Below are positions 1 through 6,093 of a DNA stretch of 8,988 nucleotides, piece after piece. How positions within the stretch are numbered: position 1 is the stretch's first letter; every line of letters starts with the position of its first letter. The stretch comes from Candidatus Aerophobota bacterium (GTDB lineage Bacteria > Aerophobota > Aerophobia > Aerophobales > B47-G16). The stretch spans positions 1 through 8,988 of the forward strand of contig QMPZ01000054.1 in NCBI GenBank assembly GCA_003648815.1, read 5' to 3'. The notes beneath the pieces are model-generated. The model did not search any database, was not told the origin of the DNA, and worked only from the letters and a program-made list of their open reading frames with translations. The translations under genes and the position numbers were made by a program.

Positions 1-590
1 CTATGAAATACCCTAAAAAGAGCGTTCACAAGTTCCGGGCTCCATCCCTTCTCCTCTATCTTAGCTAAACATTCTTGCATGTTACGAAGGTGTTGTTGAG
101 CTGCCTCTAAAAATACTTCTTTTTCCTCCTCAAAGGCCTCGTCCTCTTTCTTCTTTGCTTTTTTGGGTTCGACTTGTTTGACTTTTTTCTCTACCTCCTC
201 TATAAATTCATCTACCTCTTTGAGGGAGTCGGCACAAAGCCTCTCCATCCTCTTCCTCTCACCACTACTCAGGTCTTCAAAAAGAGCTTTCAACAGGTCC
301 ACCCCACCGAAAAGAAGGTCTATGATCTCGGAGGTAACCTTAAGCTTTCCCCGACGTAGCTCATCCAAGACATTTTCCAGTTTATGGGACAGCTTGGTTA
401 TCTGCGTTAAGCTCAGAAATGAGGAAGCTCCCTTTATGGTGTGGAAGCTACGGAATATGTCATTCAAAAGCTCTAAGTTATCCGGTTCCTTTTCCAGCTG
501 AAGCAGTTTCGGCTCTAAGGACTCGAGGTGTTCGTTCGACTCACTTATAAACTCTCCTAAGATAGCAGGATCCTCCAAAAACTCGTTCAT
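1..590 (-). CDS. cheA: CheA-type histidine kinase, N-terminal part (tandem Hpt domains), runs off the window
   Basis: Chemotaxis kinase that takes phosphate from its own ATPase domain onto an Hpt histidine and passes it to CheY and CheB. The visible 196 residues start at ATG 590-588, behind a GGGGGGGAAG ribosome binding site, 20 nt after cheY. Residues about 8-110 form an Hpt (P1) domain with the motif FHTIKGASSF, in which H50 is the expected phosphorylation site. A Lys/Glu-rich linker (about 130-155) follows. Residues about 157-196 then look like the start of a second Hpt domain: FLEAAQQHL, then LFRVFH ending at the last complete codon (H196), with the next codon beginning AG (Ser or Arg), which fits FHS. 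The dimerisation, ATPase and CheW-binding domains would lie beyond base 1, so calling it CheA rather than another Hpt-bearing kinase or an Hpt-only protein rests on context. Hpt identity is strong. Confidence 0.88.
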   Translation of the reverse strand, partial: MNEFLEDPAILGEFISESNEHLESLEPKLLQLEKEPDNLELLNDIFRSFHTIKGASSFLSLTQITKLSHKLENVLDELRRGKLKVTSEIIDLLFGGVDLLKALFEDLSSGERKRMERLCADSLKEVDEFIEEVEKKVKQVEPKKAKKKEDEAFEEEKEVFLEAAQQHLRNMQECLAKIEEKGWSPELVNALFRVFH

Positions 591-610
591 CTTCCCCCCC
601 TGCAAAAAGT

Positions 611-976
611 TTAATCTAAAAGCATTTTCACGTTCATCACCAATTTTTTAGGATCCGTTGGTTTAACCAGGTAAACGTTGGCTCCGGCAGCAAGACCCCT
701 CTCTCTGTCCTCCTGCTCTTGCTCGGTGGTCACGATGATGATGGGAAGGTCCCTGTAGGCCTCCTGTTTTCTTAAGGTTTCAATCAGCTTCAATCCATCC
801 ATCTTCGGCATATTTATATCCGCTACCACCAGGTCGAATCTCTCCTTGTATAACTTTTCCAAAGCTTCTATCCCGTTAGAGGCGGTCTGCACCTCAAAGC
901 CTGCCGACTCCAGGATGAAACCCTGTAGTGTCCTTATGGTTGCCGAATCGTCCACTACGAGGATTTTCCTTCTCAT
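611..976 (-). CDS. cheY: CheY-like single-domain response regulator
   Basis: Stand-alone receiver domain of 121 residues, the normal CheY length, expected to accept phosphate from the adjacent CheA and act on the motility or other output. Conserved residues are all present: acidic pair D9/D10 in ILVVDDS, phosphoacceptor D53 in VVADINMPKMDG, switch threonine T83 in IIIVTTE, aromatic Y102, and K105 in YLVKP followed by Pro. There is no DNA-binding or enzymatic output domain. The ATG (976-974) follows an AAGGAGGAAGG site. It lies 20 nt upstream of cheA and is preceded by an unusual 213-bp repeat-rich gap after cheR2, so it may have its own leader or regulation. It could equally be a phosphate sink rather than the motor-binding CheY; sequence alone does not decide this. 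Confidence 0.95.
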   Translation of the reverse strand: MRRKILVVDDSATIRTLQGFILESAGFEVQTASNGIEALEKLYKERFDLVVADINMPKMDGLKLIETLRKQEAYRDLPIIIVTTEQEQEDRERGLAAGANVYLVKPTDPKKLVMNVKMLLD

Positions 977-999
977 TATCCTTCCTCCTTATATTCTGC

Positions 1000-1082
1000 T
1001 GAAATGTCTTCGACCATTCCTTTAGGATACTTGAGGGGGGAAATCTTCCCCCCCAATATTGAAATGTCTTCGACCATTCCTT
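1000..1082. repeat. 23-bp direct repeat flanking a G/C hairpin, upstream of cheY
   Basis: Two identical 23-bp copies lie at 1000-1022 and 1060-1082, exactly 60 bp apart, each starting TGAAATGTCTTC and ending CATTCCTT on the plus strand. Between them sits the hairpin at 1031-1056. An 8-bp sequence, GAAGACAT at 1105-1112, is complementary to ATGTCTTC in both copies (1004-1011 and 1064-1071). The segment after the second copy (GAAATGACACC, 1085-1095) loosely resembles the common intergenic repeat family with TGTCATT..CGAAG cores. That family resemblance is from memory and weak. The repeats themselves are exact. Confidence 0.85.
1031..1056 (-). other. Strong G/C hairpin in the cheY leader
   Basis: Near-perfect inverted repeat: TTGAGGGGGGAA, a 3-nt ATC loop, then TTCCCCCCCAA, giving 11 base pairs with one bulged A. 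In the minus-strand transcript it is not followed by a U-tract (the downstream sequence is TATCC), so it is not a standard intrinsic terminator. It lies about 55 nt upstream of the cheY start and could be a processing, stability or attenuation element. Function is not known. Confidence 0.6.
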
Positions 1083-1123
1083 GCGAAATGACACCACCTC
1101 ACCGGAAGACATAATCAATTCCC

Positions 1124-1193
1124 CCTTCACTCCTTACCCTTTACTCTTTACTCTTCACTCTTTACACTTCACTCTTCACCCTTCACTCTTCAC
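1124..1193 (-). repeat. Array of ten degenerate heptamers (GTGAAGR) at the cheR2 3' end
   Basis: Ten contiguous 7-bp units read on the minus strand as GTGAAGA, GTGAAGG, GTGAAGT, GTAAAGA and close variants, with no breaks in register over 70 bp. The first unit contains the TGA stop codon of cheR2 (1192-1190). The array is of the same kind and the same length (ten units) as the one at 3165-3234. It resembles, in design only, the short tandemly repeated heptanucleotides described in cyanobacteria. Confidence 0.9.
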
Positions 1194-2011
1194 TCCTTCA
1201 TATACGCCAGTCCACTTTTGAACCTGACCAGCTTGAAGGCAGCGCTGATGCGAGACATAGATTCACTTGAGCCCAAGAAGATATATCCCCCTTTATTGAG
1301 GCTGTTGTAAAAGCAACTTACCACTTCCTTACAGGACTTTGGGTCAAAATAGATGAGGACATTTCTGCAAAATATGAAATCGACATTTTTTATCCTCTGC
1401 AGCCTTAATCCATCATTGAGGTTGAGGCGTTCAAACCTGACGTATCTTTTAACCTCATCCTTGAGCTTATATTTATCTTCGTAGGGGATAAAGTATTTCT
1501 CCCTGTACTCGAGAGGAACGTCTTTGAGCGACCTTTCTCCATAAATTGCCTCCTTGCACATCTCAAGAGAGCGACGATTTATATCCGTTCCCAGAATATC
1601 TACGTCCCAGCTATGAATGTCTTCAATCATCTCCAGGAGAATGATGGCAATGGTATAGGGTTCCTCACCGGTGGAACAACCAGCGCTCCATATCCTCAGA
1701 CTCCGGTCATGCTTTTTTCTCTTCTCCTCACAGACAAGGGGAAGAATTTCCTCAGCGAACATCTTAAGCTGAGGATAATCCCTGAAAAAATATGTCTCGT
1801 TTATGGTAAGAGAATCTATGAAGTTGGAAAACTCCTTTAAATTATACCTTAAGGTACGAATATAGTCCTTCACCTCGCTGCAACCTATCTCCTCCATTCG
1901 CCTTGAGAGACGGTTGGCTACGAAGTACATCTTCTTTTCATCAAAATAAAGGCCTGTTCTCTGATTGACAAGATCCCTGATTGAGTGAAAGTCCTCTTTT
2001 GAAAGGTACAT
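1190..2011 (-). CDS. cheR: CheR methyltransferase, second copy (HEAT-associated)
   Basis: SAM-dependent methyltransferase that methylates receptor glutamates. 273 residues, the usual CheR length, with the N-terminal helical CheR domain (about 1-75, ending NETYFFRD) and the Rossmann-type catalytic domain. Visible motifs are the SAM-binding IWSAGCSTGEEPY (107-119), the acidic TDIN loop (142-145), FCRNVLIYF (214-222) and GGYIFLGSSES near the C-terminus. I chose ATG 2011-2009, 7 nt after an AGGAG site; a TTG codon sits immediately upstream in frame at 2014. The gene follows the HEAT-repeat gene by 37 nt. It is clearly distinct from CheR1 at 4841-5638 (different N-terminus and linker regions), so it is not a recent duplicate. 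Its stop codon lies within a heptamer array. Confidence 0.95.
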   Translation of the reverse strand: MYLSKEDFHSIRDLVNQRTGLYFDEKKMYFVANRLSRRMEEIGCSEVKDYIRTLRYNLKEFSNFIDSLTINETYFFRDYPQLKMFAEEILPLVCEEKRKKHDRSLRIWSAGCSTGEEPYTIAIILLEMIEDIHSWDVDILGTDINRRSLEMCKEAIYGERSLKDVPLEYREKYFIPYEDKYKLKDEVKRYVRFERLNLNDGLRLQRIKNVDFIFCRNVLIYFDPKSCKEVVSCFYNSLNKGGYIFLGSSESMSRISAAFKLVRFKSGLAYMKE

Positions 2012-2012
2012 C

Positions 2013-2048
2013 AAACTGCTCCTGATTTTTAAGTTGCTCCTGATCTTT
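2013..2048 (-). promoter_or_regulatory. 18-bp tandem duplication carrying two Shine-Dalgarno sites before cheR2
   Basis: Practically the whole gap between the HEAT gene and cheR2 consists of two adjacent 18-bp units (2013-2030 and 2031-2048) matching at 15 of 18 positions. Each unit carries ATCAGGAGCA on the minus strand. The copy nearer the start gives a well-spaced AGGAG for ATG 2011 (7 nt); the other is 25 nt away and could act as a standby site. Confidence 0.6.
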
Positions 2049-3131
2049 CTACCTTAGCCTCTTTAATGCCTCATTTGCTGCATTTCTCACTTCTTCATCG
2101 TTATCGTACGAGAGTGCTTCGAGTAGCTCCCTCACCTCCTCAGCCTTACCTGAGGGAAGATATTTGAGGCTGGGATCTATCAGGATTAAAGCCCTCATTC
2201 CCGCCTCTTTTATCTGCTCATCTTCATCGGATAAGAACTTGGTCAACGAGGAAGCTGCCTTCCTGTATTTGAGCTTTCCCAGGAGAAAGGCAGCAGCCTT
2301 CTTCGTTGAAGCAGACCTGTCCTCCAGAAGCTCAAAGAGAAAGCTTAAGTCTGATTTTTTCAGCTTCTCAATGGCTTTTTCTTCTTTTTCCACTATTCGG
2401 GCTAAGGCCTGCGCCACCTCCCCTCTTAGCGGCTTAGACTCAGAAAAGGATAATAGAAAATCGATTGCCCTTTCGTCACCTATCTGACCTAAGGCCTTGA
2501 TCGCTGAGAGGAGGACCAAAGCATTCTCACTTGACGGAATACTCATCAGGGGCTCAACTGCCCTATGGTCGCCGATTCTACCCAAAGCCTCCGCACAAGA
2601 ACACATAAGCCACATATTTCCCTCCAAAGCCCTTATCAAAGGCTCAATCGCTCTTTCATCTTTGATCTTTCCGAGAGCCTCTGCTGCAGCACAGGCAACG
2701 TTGATGTTGGAATCACTTAAAGTGGCTATAAGATAAGGGACGGCCTTAGGGCTGGCGATATTTCCCAGAGTATCACAGGCGAACTTGCGCACATCATGGT
2801 CTTTATCCCTTAACAGGGAAATTAAGACCTCCACTGCTTCTTCTCCGATTTCCTCCAGGATTTCTATGGAGATGTTGCGCAGGCTTGCTTCCTTGGAGCG
2901 TAGAAGGGGGACGAGTTTTTCTGCGACTTGCCTGCCACCTATCCTGGCTAAGGAGGCAGCAGCCATCTCCTGAACGGCAACACTCTCATCGGAGAGAAGA
3001 TTTATCAGGTGGGAAACTGCCTCCTTCCCCCCCACCTCTCCCAGCATCTGAGCCGCCCATCGCCTTTCATCCTCACTTTTACTTTTTATTTTTCTTAGTA
3101 GCTGGCTGAACTTCTCTCTTGAAGGCCTCAT
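2049..3131 (-). CDS. HEAT-repeat (PBS-lyase-like) scaffold protein
   Basis: A 360-residue protein made almost entirely of about 31-residue alpha-alpha repeats, roughly ten of them, with the HEAT/PBS-lyase pattern A-x-x-LG-x-I followed by A-V/I-x-x-L (for example AAQMLGEVGGKEAVSHLINL, AAAEALGKIKDERAIEPLI and CAEALGRIGDHRAVEPLM). There is no signal peptide, membrane segment or enzyme motif, so it is a cytoplasmic binding surface. The start ATG follows AAGGAGGACAAAA. It sits between cheB and cheR2. HEAT-repeat proteins are known in some archaeal che clusters, where one was found among the interaction partners linking Che proteins to the motility apparatus (Halobacterium). By inference this one binds a Che protein, most simply the adjacent CheR2. 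The partner is not identifiable from sequence. Confidence 0.88.
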   Translation of the reverse strand: MRPSREKFSQLLRKIKSKSEDERRWAAQMLGEVGGKEAVSHLINLLSDESVAVQEMAAASLARIGGRQVAEKLVPLLRSKEASLRNISIEILEEIGEEAVEVLISLLRDKDHDVRKFACDTLGNIASPKAVPYLIATLSDSNINVACAAAEALGKIKDERAIEPLIRALEGNMWLMCSCAEALGRIGDHRAVEPLMSIPSSENALVLLSAIKALGQIGDERAIDFLLSFSESKPLRGEVAQALARIVEKEEKAIEKLKKSDLSFLFELLEDRSASTKKAAAFLLGKLKYRKAASSLTKFLSDEDEQIKEAGMRALILIDPSLKYLPSGKAEEVRELLEALSYDNDEEVRNAANEALKRLR

Positions 3132-3164
3132 TTTTGTCCTCCTTCTCCCTCAAGGAAACGACAC

Positions 3165-3234
3165 CCTTCACACTTCACCCTTTACTCTTCACACTTCACC
3201 CTTCACTCTTCACTCTTTACCCTCCACCCCTCAC
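3165..3234 (-). repeat. Array of ten degenerate heptamers (GTGAAGR) at the cheB 3' end
   Basis: Ten contiguous 7-bp units on the minus strand (GTGAGGG, GTGGAGG, GTAAAGA, GTGAAGA, GTGAAGG, GTGAAGT, and so on), in unbroken register. The first three units are inside cheB: they encode the C-terminal VRGGG and supply the TAA stop (3219-3217) from the GTAAAGA unit. The array is followed by GGTGTCGTTTC, close to GGTGTCATTTC found beyond the other array. Confidence 0.92.
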
Positions 3235-4317
3235 TGCCCTCACAATTGCCTGTGCCATCTCTTCTGCGGAAATCACCTTATCTACACAACCCATCTCAAT
3301 AGCTGCCTTGGGCATACCAAAAATTATGGAAGAAGCCTCGTCCTGAGCTATGGTCTTGCCACCGTTTCTCTTTATCTCAACCATCGCCTCAGCCCCATCC
3401 TTACCCATCCCTGTGAGGATAACGCCAACGGCGTTTTTGCCGTAAACCTTCGCCACCGATGACATCATGACGTCCACCGAAGGCCTGTGCAGAACGTTGG
3501 ACGGTTCCTTGCTCAGCCGGATAATAGCTCCCTCGCCGAGAGTTCTCCTTACCACGGTCATATGATAATCACCAGGAGCAAGATAAGCCTTGCCATCTTC
3601 CACCACATCTCCTGCCTCAGCTTCCTTTACCTCTAAGGCGCTTGCACTGTTGAGTCGTTCAGCAAAAGCACGGGTAAAGTTGGGGGGCATATGCTGGACA
3701 ATTAGTAAAGAAGCGGGAAGATTTGCTGGAAGATAGGGAATTATCCTCATCAAAGTCTGGGGTCCACCAGTAGAGACTCCTATGGCTACTGCTTTTTGAG
3801 AGACAAGGGCTTTTTCTCCCTGTTTTTTAAGAGAAACTCTTGCCCTTTTTAAAGCTGGCCTGACAGAAGGTTTTTTTCTCTCTATCTTGGCAAAAGCAGC
3901 CGCTTTCACCTTGGCAATTATCTCTTTTTTCTGTCTACCTATATCTAAGGATATGGTCCCTGAGAGCTTCGGGATAAAATCCACCGCTCCCAAATCCAAT
4001 GCCTCGAAGGTCTCCTTAGCTCCCTCCTGGGTGAGAGAACTTATCATAACCACCGGAAGAGGATGAGTGGACATGATGTGCCTGAGACAGGTCAAACCAT
4101 CCATATGAGGCATATTGACATCAAGGGTAACTACATCGGGGGCAAGTTCCTGAAGCTTTTCCAGGGCATCCTCACCGTTTCTGGCAGTACCAATTACCTC
4201 AATGCGAGGATCTGATTCCAAAATCTGCCTTATCGCCTTGCGCATAAAGGCAGAATCATCCACCACCAGAACCTTTATCCTGGGACGACCAAAACTTGTG
4301 GCGTGAAACTTATTCAT
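3217..4317 (-). CDS. cheB: CheB protein-glutamate methylesterase/deamidase
   Basis: Receptor methylesterase activated by CheA phosphorylation. 366 residues, typical CheB length. An N-terminal receiver domain (about 13-130) has D20/D21, phosphoacceptor D66 in TLDVNMPHMDG, and K117 in FIPKLSG. A basic linker (about 135-172) follows. The C-terminal esterase domain (about 174-362) carries the catalytic triad S182 (GVSTGGP), H209 (QHMPP) and D307 (GMGKDG). The frame is open 48 codons further upstream to 4461, but that stretch overlaps cheD and has no CheB character. ATG 4317 has a clear AAGGAG six nt upstream, 11 nt after the cheD stop, so I start there. The last residues are encoded by a heptamer repeat, so the tail probably has no catalytic role. 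Confidence 0.97.
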   Translation of the reverse strand: MNKFHATSFGRPRIKVLVVDDSAFMRKAIRQILESDPRIEVIGTARNGEDALEKLQELAPDVVTLDVNMPHMDGLTCLRHIMSTHPLPVVMISSLTQEGAKETFEALDLGAVDFIPKLSGTISLDIGRQKKEIIAKVKAAAFAKIERKKPSVRPALKRARVSLKKQGEKALVSQKAVAIGVSTGGPQTLMRIIPYLPANLPASLLIVQHMPPNFTRAFAERLNSASALEVKEAEAGDVVEDGKAYLAPGDYHMTVVRRTLGEGAIIRLSKEPSNVLHRPSVDVMMSSVAKVYGKNAVGVILTGMGKDGAEAMVEIKRNGGKTIAQDEASSIIFGMPKAAIEMGCVDKVISAEEMAQAIVRAVRGGG

Positions 4318-4328
4318 CTTTTGCTCCT
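4318..4328 (-). promoter_or_regulatory. Ribosome binding site that fixes the cheB start
   Basis: On the minus strand AAGGAG followed by CAAAAG and then ATG 4317. It favours the 366-residue CheB over the longer open frame that begins inside cheD. Confidence 0.8.
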
Positions 4329-4823
4329 TCAAAGAAACCTTGTCTTTTTCTGCGATGTCTTTAGAATGACCCTTCCCGTAATAAGGTCCAGTTCCATAGT
4401 CCGGGGAATGCTGCCCAAAACCTCCTCTGCAACTAAATTTATGCCGCACCTTTTCAGACAATCCTTCACCGCTTCCACGTTCTGCCGGCCAATATCCATC
4501 TCAGAGAAGTTGCCAGGTAAACCAAACATATCTGCACCCCCGGCAATCTTGGCTATCATGAAGCTACGATGTGCTCCCATCCTCTCCATTTCCTTGAGCA
4601 TCAAGGGGATGGCGGTATCGGCAAATTTGACCTCCTTGCCCTGGGGGCTGCCCATAGCTTTGTAACTTGGCAAAGTTATATGGGCAAGCCCACCAATCCT
4701 TTGCCGCACATCATAAAGAGCAACGCCGACACAGGAGCCTAAGTTATGAGTGATCAAGGCTGCAGGAGCTCTTGCTACCCTAAACTCACCGATTCCCACA
4801 ATTACTGTCTTTTCGCCTGCCAA
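4329..4823 (-). CDS. cheD: CheD receptor glutamine deamidase
   Basis: Converts specific receptor glutamines to methylatable glutamates, and in CheC-containing species also stimulates CheC. 164 residues, usual CheD length. The catalytic residues are in place with the same spacing as in Thermotoga CheD: T25, C31 in LGSCVGVALYD, and H48 in GGLAHITLP; KIAGGADMF follows at the expected place. The start is TTG 4823-4821: the frame has a stop just upstream, no in-frame ATG fits, and GAGG lies 7 nt ahead. The N-terminus IVGIGEF matches the family. The gene is 17 nt from cheR1 and 11 nt from cheB, which suggests co-expression of all three receptor-modifying enzymes. No CheC or CheX is seen in the window. 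Confidence 0.95.
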   Translation of the reverse strand: MAGEKTVIVGIGEFRVARAPAALITHNLGSCVGVALYDVRQRIGGLAHITLPSYKAMGSPQGKEVKFADTAIPLMLKEMERMGAHRSFMIAKIAGGADMFGLPGNFSEMDIGRQNVEAVKDCLKRCGINLVAEEVLGSIPRTMELDLITGRVILKTSQKKTRFL

Positions 4824-4836
4824 ATTTTATCCTCGG
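4824..4836 (-). promoter_or_regulatory. Ribosome binding site supporting a TTG start for cheD
   Basis: GAGGATAAAAT precedes TTG 4823, with GAGG 7 nt from the start. An in-frame TAA (4829-4827) rules out a start further upstream. Confidence 0.65.
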
Positions 4837-4840
4837 ACTT

Positions 4841-5638
4841 CTAAATTTTTTGATAAAAGCATGCTCCTGCGGGCTTGAAACCACTTTCCTGGGGAGAAAG
4901 TATCTTCTCGGTACCTCCCAGAAAGAGGATGCCATCTTTTTTTAAAGCAGCGTGGAGCTTGGCTATCAAGGCATCCTTGACCTCATCTTCCAAGTAGATG
5001 ATCACATTACGACAGAGAATAAGATGGAAAAATTCCCTGGGAAAATCATCCTCAAGTAAATTCATCTTCTTGAACTTCACCCTTCTCTTTATCTCATCTT
5101 TTATCTTAAATTTATCTCCTTCCTTAGTAAAATGCCTGTTCAGTCTTTTCAGCGACACATTCCTTAAATGCATCTCCTCGTAAAGTCCATCTTCTGCCTT
5201 TCTTAAGGCAGCTTCATCTATATCTGTAGCCAGGATTCGACAGCTCACCTTCGGATATCTTTCCTCAAGAATAATCGCCAGAGAATACGGCTCCTCCCCC
5301 GTAGCGCAGGCTGCACTCCATATACGAAGGTTGGAGGTTTTTTTCAGAAGCTCGGGAATTATTCTTCCTTCCAGTTCTCGAAAGCGGTCCGGATCGCGGA
5401 AAAACTCAGAAAAATTTATGGTGATATAGTCTAAGAACCTCTCGTATTCAGAGGGATTTTTTTCCAGGAAGCGCCAGTATTTCCTCAGACTGGCATAGCC
5501 CATCTTCTCGCTCAGCTGCCTTATCCTTCGCCTCATCTGACGAGGTTTATAAGCATCAAGGTCAATGCCGGCTCTTTCCAGAACCTTCTTTCTGAAATAT
5601 CGATAATCCACCTCTGAGAAAGAGCTTTCCCCCATCAT
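4841..5638 (-). CDS. cheR: CheR methyltransferase, first copy (TPR-associated)
   Basis: SAM-dependent receptor glutamate methyltransferase of 265 residues. The N-terminal helical domain ends in ITINFSEFFRD (72-82). The catalytic domain has IWSAACATGEEPYS (106-119), the acidic TDID (138-141), CRNVIIYL (209-216) and GILFLGGTE near the C-terminus. The start ATG overlaps the TPR stop (ATGA, 4 nt), and an AGAGG lies 7 nt upstream, so translation is probably coupled to the TPR gene. A second ATG follows immediately. TPR domains fused to CheR are known (FrzF of Myxococcus); here the same pairing is split over two coupled genes. Low similarity to CheR2 outside the motifs suggests distinct receptor sets or partners. 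Confidence 0.95.
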   Translation of the reverse strand: MMGESSFSEVDYRYFRKKVLERAGIDLDAYKPRQMRRRIRQLSEKMGYASLRKYWRFLEKNPSEYERFLDYITINFSEFFRDPDRFRELEGRIIPELLKKTSNLRIWSAACATGEEPYSLAIILEERYPKVSCRILATDIDEAALRKAEDGLYEEMHLRNVSLKRLNRHFTKEGDKFKIKDEIKRRVKFKKMNLLEDDFPREFFHLILCRNVIIYLEDEVKDALIAKLHAALKKDGILFLGGTEKILSPQESGFKPAGACFYQKI

Positions 5639-6093
5639 TCACTTTCCTCTAATAACCTGAGATTCTTTCTGGCCATCTTAAAGTCTGGATCGATGTAAAG
5701 AGCAAGTTTAAATTCCTCTATAGCTTTTCGATATTCACCCTTGTTATAATATATGATGCCCAAGTTGTTATGTGCTTCCGCATCTTCGGGATTAAGCTCA
5801 AGAGCTTTCTGATATTGGTCAATAGCTTCATTCCACATCTTTTTTGCCTGATAGGTTAGCCCTAAATTGTAGTGAACTTCGGCCTTTTTCGGATTTAGCT
5901 TCAAAGCCTTCTTAAAGCATTCAGCTGCTCTATCATAATTCTTGTTGCGGTAACAATCGAGGCCTTCCTTAATGTATTGAGATAGAGAAGGCTCTCTTGC
6001 CGGGAAAAGATGTTCTACTATCCCAACCTCCCCTATGGTTTCTTCCCGGATAATACTGGCAAGGTCTATCTTGAGAGAGCTACTTTTTTTCAT
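5635..6093 (-). CDS. Small TPR-repeat protein coupled to cheR1
   Basis: 152 residues. After about 36 N-terminal residues without a recognised domain come three consecutive 34-residue tetratricopeptide repeats (about 37-140), each with the W/Y-x-x-LG-x-x-Y...A...Y/F-x-x-AL-x-x-P pattern: YIKEGLDCYRNKNYDRAAE, then EVHYNLGLTYQAKKMWNEA, then EAHNNLGIIYYNKGEYRKA. A short capping helix ends the protein. It overlaps parA by 14 nt and cheR1 by 4 nt, with GGAGG 9 nt before its ATG, so the three genes are probably translated in a coupled way. By analogy with CheR-TPR fusions it may position CheR1 at receptors or regulate its access to methylation sites. No signal peptide or membrane segment is seen. 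Confidence 0.9.
   Translation of the reverse strand: MKKSSSLKIDLASIIREETIGEVGIVEHLFPAREPSLSQYIKEGLDCYRNKNYDRAAECFKKALKLNPKKAEVHYNLGLTYQAKKMWNEAIDQYQKALELNPEDAEAHNNLGIIYYNKGEYRKAIEEFKLALYIDPDFKMARKNLRLLEESE

Noticed and set aside
163..501. Plus-strand open frame opposite cheA
   Set aside because: It is a Ser-rich antisense shadow of the Hpt coding region with no recognisable domain. The other plus-strand frames (for example 1613-1840, 2164-2487, 7038-7340 and 7998-8396) are rejected for the same reason.
1031..1056. Intrinsic terminator
   Set aside because: The hairpin is strong but no U-tract follows on either strand.
977..1123. Insertion sequence or miniature transposon
   Set aside because: The 23-bp copies are direct rather than inverted, there is no transposase, and I see no target-site duplication.
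894..1130. A 78-codon minus-strand frame containing KEWSKTFQ twice
   Set aside because: It runs into cheY in another frame and lacks a proper ribosome site. The internal repeat is simply the 23-bp DNA repeat read in this frame.
1124..1193. CRISPR array
   Set aside because: The units are contiguous 7-mers without spacers, so this is a simple tandem array.
4318..4461. A 48-codon N-terminal extension of CheB in the same frame
   Set aside because: It overlaps the conserved C-terminal part of cheD, has no receiver-like sequence, and the ATG at 4317 has a well-placed AAGGAG.
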